Shown: piece after piece, positions 18,239-23,974 of the stretch
Layout: each line of letters opens with the position of its first letter
How positions within the stretch are numbered: position 1 is the first letter of the stretch
Origin: Phocaeicola_A sp036804505
GTDB lineage: Bacteria; Bacteroidota; Bacteroidia; Bacteroidales; Bacteroidaceae
Direction of reading: 5' to 3'
DNA: 64,000 bases
Assembly: GCA_036804505.1 (NCBI GenBank)
Contig: DAIRSI010000017.1
Coordinates: forward strand, 28,408 to 92,407
The notes under the pieces: generated by a model
Databases searched by the model: none
What the model saw: only the letters and a program-made list of their open reading frames with translations
Told to the model about the DNA's origin: nothing
Translations under genes and position numbers: made by a program

Positions 18239-18368
18239 ATAATATAAATACAGGTATTTGTTACTTAAAAACGTAATGACTATGTGTCTTGAGATCATCC
18301 AAGGAAAGAAGTCTGATACCGATGCTTAGACAGTCAAGAAGGCCTCAGTACTTGGATTTGTTCTTGGT

Positions 18369-18641
18369 TTATGACAGGACAATCCCTGTAGATTTCCATT
18401 CTTCCAATAAAGATTCGGTATCCTTTCTGGCAGTTTCCGGATCCACATCATAGCGTTGCAGCAGTAAGTTTATGGCATCATCTGTTTCGAATGATGACAA
18501 GATGCTCAGAGCTTCCCATAGATAGGCTGCAGAGTCGTTCAGACATACCATTTTATTGAAATTGATGACTTCGATACCTTCCGGTACGATAATTTTGTCG
18601 TTCCCGACTTTTCGTAGAGTAAAACCTTTCGCTATTTTCAT
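18369..18641 (-). CDS. PqqD-like peptide-binding protein
   Basis: 90 residues matching the PqqD family along its whole length: GFTLRKVGNDKIIVPEG, then INFNKMVCLNDSAAYLWEAL and a C-terminal three-helix part with YDVDPETARKD. PqqD domains are winged-helix modules that bind leader peptides of ribosomally made, modified peptides (the RiPP recognition element). No pyrroloquinoline quinone genes are nearby. It is the last gene of a three-gene unit, 8 bases after the S26 peptidase gene. By context it probably presents a peptide to the kinase-like and peptidase partners. The precursor peptide is not evident in the window. Confidence 0.85.
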   Translation of the reverse strand: MKIAKGFTLRKVGNDKIIVPEGIEVINFNKMVCLNDSAAYLWEALSILSSFETDDAINLLLQRYDVDPETARKDTESLLEEWKSTGIVLS

Positions 18642-18649
18642 AATGACCT

Positions 18650-19132
18650 TTATTTAAAATAATTTAATCTTCTGAATATTGCAAGCAACCATCTGCGTAT
18701 AGGTAAACACAGAAGCCACAAGAATGTGTAAAATCTTTCACGGCCGCTGTAAGGATTTATTTCCTTTCCGTCCCTGAAAATAATATCGGTGATGCCTATG
18801 AGATTCTTTACCTGACAGAATTCTCTGTTTTTAAGGTTCCCGTCGCCCATGAGCGTTACATGGTCATCCGGAAGATCACCCTCAATGGCTTGTATGCGGT
18901 GAAGCACATAGTGTCCGGGATAAATTTCAGCCAAAACAATATCTCTTTTATGGTAAGTTGTGGCTTTTATGAGTCTTACACTGTCTCTGTCACCGACGAT
19001 GAATGGAAGCATACTGTACCCTTTTACTCTGATGATGCAGGGATGCCCTTCTTCTATCAGCCGGCCAACTTCGCTCAATATGATTTCATTGGGGAGTATC
19101 CGTATCTTTGGTTTTTTTTCATCCGACATCAT
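18650..19132 (-). CDS. S24/S26 family peptidase with ER/SipW-type Ser-His site
   Basis: 160 residues. The signal-peptidase motif VKGYSMLPFI holds the probable nucleophile Ser40. The second box KRDIVLAEIYPGHYVLHRI carries His78 where bacterial signal peptidase I uses Lys, as in the ER or SipW type. A GDGN motif follows near residue 115. There is no N-terminal membrane anchor; instead the last 25 residues are hydrophobic and basic (FLWLLCLPIRRWLLAIFRR) and may sit at the membrane. The gene overlaps the HprK-like gene by 14 bases and precedes pqqD by 8. It is likely to cut a leader peptide or a modified peptide; a general signal peptidase role is less likely. Confidence 0.82.
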   Translation of the reverse strand: MMSDEKKPKIRILPNEIILSEVGRLIEEGHPCIIRVKGYSMLPFIVGDRDSVRLIKATTYHKRDIVLAEIYPGHYVLHRIQAIEGDLPDDHVTLMGDGNLKNREFCQVKNLIGITDIIFRDGKEINPYSGRERFYTFLWLLCLPIRRWLLAIFRRLNYFK

Positions 19133-20048
19133 TTTCCTGTTCTTGTTGAGTCAAAGTTTCGAAAGTGGTTTGTGCCGCATCTTTATCCGGCAGACATTCC
19201 ATGAAGAACACCGGTACGGTTGTTATAAGAGAGTTCAGTGTGCGATTGATTCCGTCACTAAGATGACGTTCCCATTTCATGCACGAAACCGTAGGCAGCA
19301 GAGCTGCATAGGCTTTGAGAGTCGATAATCTTTCTATTTTATTGTAGGGAGCCTGGCTTAAGCGCACAAAGCCTCCTATTTCGGCTTTATCATTCTTGTA
19401 GCAAGGTGTTTTACCGCTCCATGGGGAACCATAAACCATCAGTTTCCCTTCTTTGGAAATTCCGACGACCGGATTGTCATCATTCAGCAACTCGGCGTTT
19501 TCAATATGTTTTAACCATAGGCTTGTGTGCGTACTCTTTCCGGTTCCGCTTTTTCCTAGAAACAAATATCCTTTTCCCTGATGCTTGATAACAGAAGCAT
19601 GGAAAAGCAAGATATTCTTGTTTGCTCCATAGAAGGCGAAAAACATCATCAGAGCATTGTTCAGTCCGAATAAACGTGAGTTGGAGTTTCCCGTTGTATG
19701 GAGAATGCAGTTTTTGAAGTCTGCATCCATTGTTACAATCGAATTGTTATAAGGAACAGAGTCTGTTCGATACGATATTTTATAAGAGCCTGATAAGGAT
19801 TCCTTCTCTATTTTGAAAGCGATGCCACCATCTTCAAAACCCATGATCGGATTATAGGAGCAGTTTTTTTCAGCGGAATCATTATTGGATTGGGGAGACA
19901 AAACATTTAGCTTGAAATCCGGTTCCCCTTGACATTCCATTAAGAAAGGGATATATTGCTGCAATTGATCGCATAATGGATCCTTATCATCCTCGAAGAC
20001 GACAGTAAAGACCAATTCGGCTACTTTAAATGTAAAATCCCTTCTCAT
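19119..20048 (-). CDS. HPr kinase-like / ScmC-like P-loop protein
   Basis: 309 residues. The first 140 residues are a beta-rich domain without clear family. The C-terminal half has a Walker A YLFLGKSGTGKSTHTSLWL (about 165-175), an acidic pair LLNDDNPVV and YGSPWSGKTPCYKN, the pattern of HPr kinase/PEP-carboxykinase-type folds. True HPr kinases bind HPr and are longer; this subgroup occurs with PqqD proteins (as in SynChlorMet cassettes) and, in lasso peptide clusters, phosphorylates a peptide serine. It is the first gene of the unit with the S26 and PqqD genes and begins 40 bases after the tRNA-Leu terminator. A role in peptide phosphorylation is inference. Confidence 0.8.
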   Translation of the reverse strand: MRRDFTFKVAELVFTVVFEDDKDPLCDQLQQYIPFLMECQGEPDFKLNVLSPQSNNDSAEKNCSYNPIMGFEDGGIAFKIEKESLSGSYKISYRTDSVPYNNSIVTMDADFKNCILHTTGNSNSRLFGLNNALMMFFAFYGANKNILLFHASVIKHQGKGYLFLGKSGTGKSTHTSLWLKHIENAELLNDDNPVVGISKEGKLMVYGSPWSGKTPCYKNDKAEIGGFVRLSQAPYNKIERLSTLKAYAALLPTVSCMKWERHLSDGINRTLNSLITTVPVFFMECLPDKDAAQTTFETLTQQEQENDVG

Positions 20049-20087
20049 AAATATCGCATTTTAGATAATTGAATAAGATAAATAAAA

Positions 20088-20122
20088 AAAACGCTAACCA
20101 CTTGAATCAGTAATTAGCGTTT
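20088..20122 (-). terminator. Terminator after tRNA-Leu
   Basis: AACGCTAA/TTAGCGTT stem with a long loop and, on the - strand, eight T. It lies 5 bases past the mature tRNA end and separates the tRNA from the HprK-like operon. Confidence 0.75.
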
Positions 20123-20126
20123 CTTG

Positions 20127-20209
20127 TACTCAGACCCGGGGTCGAACCGGGATGGGTTATCCCCACTGGTGTTTGAGACCAGCGCGTCTACCGATTCCGC
20201 CATCTGAGC
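20127..20209 (-). tRNA. tRNA-Leu (anticodon CAA)
   Basis: 83 bases on the - strand. Acceptor GCTCAGA pairs with TCTGAGT (last pair G-U), the anticodon arm is CTGGT-CTCAAAC-ACCAG with CAA, there is a class II variable arm TGGG/CCCA, and the T arm is CCCGG-TTCGACC-CCGGG. CCA is not encoded. It reads the TTG codon. Confidence 0.96.
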
Positions 20210-20233
20210 ATGTACGTCGTTTGTAATGCGGTG

Positions 20234-20264
20234 CAAAGATACTGCTTTTTTCTTTTCTTGCAAA
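20234..20264 (-). promoter_or_regulatory. Promoter of tRNA-Leu
   Basis: On the - strand TTTG (20261-20264) is followed after 19 bases by TATCTTTG (20234-20241), a full match to the Bacteroides consensus, about 25 bases before the tRNA. Confidence 0.8.
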
Positions 20265-20354
20265 TTTTTGTACGAAATTTTATTCGATAAAAATCATATC
20301 TCCCTAAATTTGGTTAATATAAGGCTTTTTGAATCCACAATTGAATTTATTCAT

Positions 20355-20362
20355 TATCTTCG
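20355..20362 (+). promoter_or_regulatory. Probable -7 element of manC
   Basis: TATCTTCG, one change from TAnnTTTG, 26 bases before the manC ATG. The TTTG at 20328-20331 is 23 bases upstream, slightly far. Confidence 0.4.
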
Positions 20363-20388
20363 CACTAAGTACAAAAACCAAGAGGGCT

Positions 20389-21480
20389 ATGGTTGAGAAC
20401 AATAATTATTGTGTGATATTGGCTGGCGGAGTAGGGGCTAGATTCTGGCCGTTCAGCAGACAGAAGCTGCCAAAGCAGTTTCTGGATTTTTTCGGTGTCG
20501 GACGTTCTTTGCTACAGCAAACGTTTGACAGATTCGTCAAAATCATTCCTTTCGATCACATTTTCATTGTCACGAATGAAGGTTACAAAGATATGGTGAG
20601 GGAACAGCTTCCCGATCTGGATGAGACTCAGATTCTATTGGAACCGACCCGAAGAAATACAGCTCCTTGCGTAGCATGGGCGGCTTGTCACATAAGAGCC
20701 TTGAATCCTCATGCAAATTTGATTTTTACACCATCGGACCATTTGATCCTTAAGGAAGATCTCTTTTTGAAGATGATTCTTAAAGGTCTTGATTTTGTGG
20801 CTACTTCTGATAAACTGTTGGCATTAGGAAGTAAAGCCACCCGCCCGGAAACCCGTTATGGATATATTCAGGTTACCGATGACGGGAAAATAGGAGATTT
20901 TTATAAGGCAAAGAGTTTTACCGAAAAACCGGATCTGGCTTTTGCCAAACTTCTTCTTGATACAGGAGAATTTTATTGGAACACGGGCCTTTTCATGTGG
21001 AATGTGAATGTCATTTTGGAAGCTATCCGAAAATTTATTCCTGAAGTGGCAGTAAAACTGAGACTCGTGGAAAATATTGATATTACCGATTATCAGGCGG
21101 AAATGGCCTTCATAGAAGATGTTTATCCCTCATGCCCTTATGTGTCCATAGACTATGGTATCATGGAAAAGGCAGATAATGTATATGTTTTACTTGGTGA
21201 TTTCGGATGGGCGGATATGGGTACCTGGGACACTGTTTATGAGGCTTCTCCCAAAGATAAGGACGGCAATGTAGTGATTGATTCCCAGGCGATGATGTAT
21301 CGGTGCAAAAATAATATCGTAAAACTACCTACAGGGAAACTGGGCGTTTTCCAAGATTTGGATGAATATATGATTATTGATACGGATGATGTCTTGATGA
21401 TAAGCAAGAAAGAGGATGACCAGTCGGTTCGTAATTTTGTAACTGATGTGCAGTTGAAGCTTGGAGATAAATATGTGTAG
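20389..21480 (+). CDS. manC: Mannose-1-phosphate guanylyltransferase
   Basis: 363 residues from the ATG at 20389, preceded by AGAGGG. The nucleotidyltransferase signature is LAGGVGARFWPFSRQKLPKQ at residues 10-29, with FTPSDH near 110, FTEKP near 185 and FYWNTGLFMW near 205. It makes GDP-mannose from mannose 1-phosphate and GTP for surface polysaccharides, glycoproteins and GDP-fucose. It lacks the C-terminal isomerase domain of bifunctional ManC/AlgA proteins. An upstream in-frame TTG (20329) would start before the promoter element and is rejected. It is monocistronic and ends in a terminator shared with the convergent HIT gene. Confidence 0.93.
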   Translation: MVENNNYCVILAGGVGARFWPFSRQKLPKQFLDFFGVGRSLLQQTFDRFVKIIPFDHIFIVTNEGYKDMVREQLPDLDETQILLEPTRRNTAPCVAWAACHIRALNPHANLIFTPSDHLILKEDLFLKMILKGLDFVATSDKLLALGSKATRPETRYGYIQVTDDGKIGDFYKAKSFTEKPDLAFAKLLLDTGEFYWNTGLFMWNVNVILEAIRKFIPEVAVKLRLVENIDITDYQAEMAFIEDVYPSCPYVSIDYGIMEKADNVYVLLGDFGWADMGTWDTVYEASPKDKDGNVVIDSQAMMYRCKNNIVKLPTGKLGVFQDLDEYMIIDTDDVLMISKKEDDQSVRNFVTDVQLKLGDKYV

Positions 21481-21504
21481 AATACTTGTTTCTATATAAA
21501 TAAG

Positions 21505-21550
21505 AAAAAAGGATTACCGCTTCTTTCGAAGGGCAATCCTTTTTCTTTTT
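21505..21550. terminator. Bidirectional terminator between manC and the HIT gene
   Basis: AAAAAGGATT/AATCCTTTTT stem (at least 10 bp) with T runs on both strands, in a convergent gap of 89 bases. Confidence 0.8.
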
Positions 21551-21569
21551 TAGAAAATAATATCTGGAT

Positions 21570-21962
21570 TTACATTTGATCGCTTATCGCTTTGGCAATG
21601 GCTTTGAATTCATCATCTGTCAGCTTGAGCTTCGGATTGGAAAAAATCATATCAGATTCCTTGTTGATAGGGACTAGATGGATATGCGCATGTGGCACTT
21701 CAAGTCCTAGAACGGCAATGCCTACCTTCTTGCAGGGAAATGCCTTCTTGATGGCTGCAGCAATGGTTTTTGCGAATAGATGCATTTCACTTAAATCCTT
21801 GTCGTCCATGTCAAAGATATAATCCACTTCCTTTTTAGGTATTACAAGAGTATGTCCTTTAACCAAAGGGTTAATATCTAGGAATGCATAAAACTTTTCA
21901 TTTTCTGCCACCTTATAACTCGGAATATCGCCCGCTACAATTTTACTGAATATACTTGCCAT
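21570..21962 (-). CDS. HIT family nucleotide-binding protein
   Basis: 130 residues, nearly all one HIT domain. The histidine triad is HAHIHLVP near residue 92, and FSKIVAGDIPSYKV at the N-terminus is the adenosine-pocket motif of HINT-type proteins. Such proteins cleave AMP from lysine or similar amidates; the physiological substrate is uncertain. It follows greA by 19 bases on the same strand, so both are probably read from the greA promoter at 22552. Confidence 0.93.
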   Translation of the reverse strand: MASIFSKIVAGDIPSYKVAENEKFYAFLDINPLVKGHTLVIPKKEVDYIFDMDDKDLSEMHLFAKTIAAAIKKAFPCKKVGIAVLGLEVPHAHIHLVPINKESDMIFSNPKLKLTDDEFKAIAKAISDQM

Positions 21963-21981
21963 AATAGTGTGTCTCCTTAAA

Positions 21982-22446
21982 TTAAAAAGAAATGTTCAAA
22001 ATCTGAAGGTCTATTTTCCCTTGGGGAATGGTAATTTCTGCCACATCTCCCACTTTTTTCCCTAAAAGACCTTGGGCAATAGGTGTTTTAACCGAAATCT
22101 TGCCTTCCTTGAGGTTTGCTTCGCTTTCAGAAACAATGGTATAGACCATTTTCATGTTGTTCTTGACATTTTTCAATTCCACACGGGTACAAATCTGGAC
22201 AGTATTCGTATCCAATTTGGTGGGATCGATAATCTTGGCATCGCCAATGACTGTCTTCAGCTGATTTATTTTCATTTCCAAAAGTCCTTGGGCTTCTTTT
22301 GCGGCATCGTATTCTGCATTTTCGGAAAGGTCTCCTTTATCTCGTGCCTCTGCAATGGCCGCTACAATCTTAGGACGTTGCACAGTTTCTAATTCTTTTA
22401 ATTCGGTTACAAGTTTTTTGTAACCTTCTTCTGACATGTAAGCCAT
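21982..22446 (-). CDS. greA: Transcription elongation factor GreA
   Basis: 154 residues from the ATG at 22446, which has GGAGG seven bases upstream (an unusually good Shine-Dalgarno for this phylum and the reason for choosing it). The N-terminal coiled coil contains the acidic tip GDLSENAEYDAAKEAQ, with the Asp/Glu pair that helps RNA polymerase cut backtracked RNA, followed by an FKBP-like C-terminal domain. The leader carries a perfect hairpin followed by T residues (22494-22528), which could stop transcription early. The HIT gene follows at 19 bases. Confidence 0.95.
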   Translation of the reverse strand: MAYMSEEGYKKLVTELKELETVQRPKIVAAIAEARDKGDLSENAEYDAAKEAQGLLEMKINQLKTVIGDAKIIDPTKLDTNTVQICTRVELKNVKNNMKMVYTIVSESEANLKEGKISVKTPIAQGLLGKKVGDVAEITIPQGKIDLQILNISF

Positions 22447-22493
22447 AATTTTTCCTCCATTAATTTTATCGTTTATTACGATAGGATACATAA

Positions 22494-22528
22494 CAAAAAG
22501 AATTCCGACATAGAGAGATATGTCGGAA
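22494..22528 (-). promoter_or_regulatory. Attenuator-like hairpin in the greA leader
   Basis: TTCCGACATA (22503-22512) and TATGTCGGAA (22519-22528) form a perfect 10-bp stem with a 6-base loop, followed on the - strand by TTCTTTTTG. It lies between the greA promoter (start near 22545) and the ATG at 22446, so it would be transcribed first. It may also serve as the terminator of the upstream lipoprotein gene. Confidence 0.65.
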
Positions 22529-22551
22529 CCCTTAATTCATTTTCTCAGTTG

Positions 22552-22583
22552 CAAAGATAACCTTATTTTTTCCCTTTGTCAAG
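22552..22583 (-). promoter_or_regulatory. Promoter of greA
   Basis: On the - strand TTG (22580-22582, within CTTG) is followed after 20 bases by TATCTTTG (22552-22559), a full consensus match. Confidence 0.78.
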
Positions 22584-22639
22584 TTTTAAAGTATGCTTTG
22601 TAACATAATTTTAGATTTGTTTGTTTACAACTCTTTGGA

Positions 22640-23782
22640 CTATAAAAGTTTTAATACTTCATTCTCAACATTCTTGATATCTTCGCTACGCATTTTCAGC
22701 TCGTTGTTCCGATTAATCAAGAAGAATGTCGGGATCTTTTCTACGTTGTAGAGAGCCACATTTCCGGAATATATTCCGTTCTCGTCACGAACACAAATCC
22801 ATGGCAGATTGTCAGCAACCGTTTTCCAATAATGATCGTCTCCGTCAAGTGAAATCTGATAGATTTCCAATCCTTTGCTCTTGTATTTTGAATAGAGTTC
22901 ATTCAATGCTATATTTCTGCTTGGAGAGGCGGCATTGGCATAAACAGTGAAATCAAGTAAAACAACTTTTCCTTTAAGTTGCGACAAGCGGCGGGTGTTA
23001 CCGTTCAAATCATTCAAGGCGATATCGATGAGGCCTGTTTCCTGAACTCCTCCTTTCACTTCAATCGTTTTTGTTACAGGGCGGCGAGTGTTCTTCATTC
23101 CCCGAATGGCTATGTTATGAAGATTGATGGAACGATCGGAATGCGGATATTTCATATCCCAGCTGGTTGCAACTGCAGCAAAGCATTTGATGTCTTCACG
23201 ATTCGTCAAAGGGTCGAAAATCAGGTAGTTGTTTATTTTCTGGAATAAGGCAAAATAAGAATAAGCCGAAGCCGGATTCTGGAAAATGTATTGCCTCTTT
23301 ACTTTATATTTGTACGCATCAATCATGTGCTGGACGCTGTCCTGTATTTCTCCTGGAGCCAGAGTCTTGCTGCTTGCTATTTTTTGGACATTGCTCTCCA
23401 AATCGAGTTGTAGTTTGGATAGCTCTTTGATTTTGGAACAGTTTTCCGATCCGCTGACTTCGTATTCCATAGGAAGTTTTGTAAAGTCGGCTTTTACGGT
23501 GACAGTCTCGGTGGAGTCTATGGAAAGATTGATGAGCTTATCCTCAACTCTCAGGCTGTAGAAGTCTGGTGCAAGCGCTCCTTTTTGCTTGAATTGGAAA
23601 GAACCGTCGCCGGAAAGTTTCACGGAATCGATGTCTTCAATTCCGCCAATATCCGTGGATTCCAGGTAAAGCGTTTTTCCGGAAGCTCCGGAAATGTTCC
23701 CTTCAATCGTGAATTTCGGGTTGTTTTCGCAAGCGCTTAATGCCAAGACAACAGTGGCCGAAATCAATAATGTCTTTTTCAT
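22640..23782 (-). CDS. DUF4369 / thioredoxin-fold lipoprotein lacking CxxC
   Basis: 380 residues. Lipoprotein signal peptide with lipobox LSAC at residues 15-18, a DUF4369 beta domain (about 24-130), a helical linker, and a C-terminal TlpA/AhpC-like thioredoxin fold (about 250-380; LKGKVVLLDFTVYAN, then KIPTFFLINRNNE). Where active family members have a WCxxC site, this one reads A-A-S-P-S-R: by alignment both cysteines are replaced (Ala285, Ser288). It is therefore not expected to be a disulfide reductase and may be a binding or scaffold protein in the cell envelope. It has its own promoter at 23825-23856 and is divergent from pnp. Confidence 0.85.
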   Translation of the reverse strand: MKKTLLISATVVLALSACENNPKFTIEGNISGASGKTLYLESTDIGGIEDIDSVKLSGDGSFQFKQKGALAPDFYSLRVEDKLINLSIDSTETVTVKADFTKLPMEYEVSGSENCSKIKELSKLQLDLESNVQKIASSKTLAPGEIQDSVQHMIDAYKYKVKRQYIFQNPASAYSYFALFQKINNYLIFDPLTNREDIKCFAAVATSWDMKYPHSDRSINLHNIAIRGMKNTRRPVTKTIEVKGGVQETGLIDIALNDLNGNTRRLSQLKGKVVLLDFTVYANAASPSRNIALNELYSKYKSKGLEIYQISLDGDDHYWKTVADNLPWICVRDENGIYSGNVALYNVEKIPTFFLINRNNELKMRSEDIKNVENEVLKLL

Positions 23783-23824
23783 GATAGATATCTTTTAAAC
23801 TTATTTTCTATTTTTAAAGTTTTG

Positions 23825-23856
23825 CAAAGATATATTTCATCTTGACATTTTACAAA
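23825..23856 (-). promoter_or_regulatory. Promoter of the thioredoxin-fold lipoprotein gene
   Basis: On the - strand TTTG (23853-23856) is followed after 20 bases by TATCTTTG (23825-23832), a full consensus match about 43 bases before the start codon. Confidence 0.75.
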
Positions 23857-23938
23857 GTTTTTGGCTTCTTTCTTTGATAAAAATTATAAATATGTGAAAC
23901 TTTTTCGCTAATTCACATGAAGTTACGTTTTAAAATAG

Positions 23939-23946
23939 TATATTTG
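23939..23946 (+). promoter_or_regulatory. -7 element of pnp
   Basis: TATATTTG matches TAnnTTTG, 28 bases before the pnp ATG. No TTG at the -33 distance is visible. Confidence 0.5.
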
Positions 23947-23974
23947 CGCGAATTTTAGAAAAGAAATAAATTTT

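Larger units (their letters stand above)
17720..18368. other. Repeat-rich non-coding stretch
   Basis: 649 bases without a convincing gene between the tricorn-like gene and the PqqD cassette. It contains the nested inverted repeat at 17728-17945, two 12-base direct repeats (18015 and 18037), an 8-bp dyad (18070-18097), a duplicated 19-base unit (18128 and 18148) and a long hairpin (18170-18238). An open frame of 69 codons across 18089-18298 on the - strand is only a reading of these repeats. Confidence 0.7.

Noticed and set aside
18089..18298. 69-codon open frame considered as a precursor peptide for the PqqD cassette
   Set aside because: It translates the terminator hairpin and the duplicated 19-base units (PLVMFF twice); no leader-like composition and the stem structure explains the sequence better.
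20127..20209. tRNA-Leu as an integration site for a mobile island carrying the PqqD cassette
   Set aside because: No integrase, no repeat of the tRNA 3' end within the window, and base composition of the cassette looks like its neighbours.
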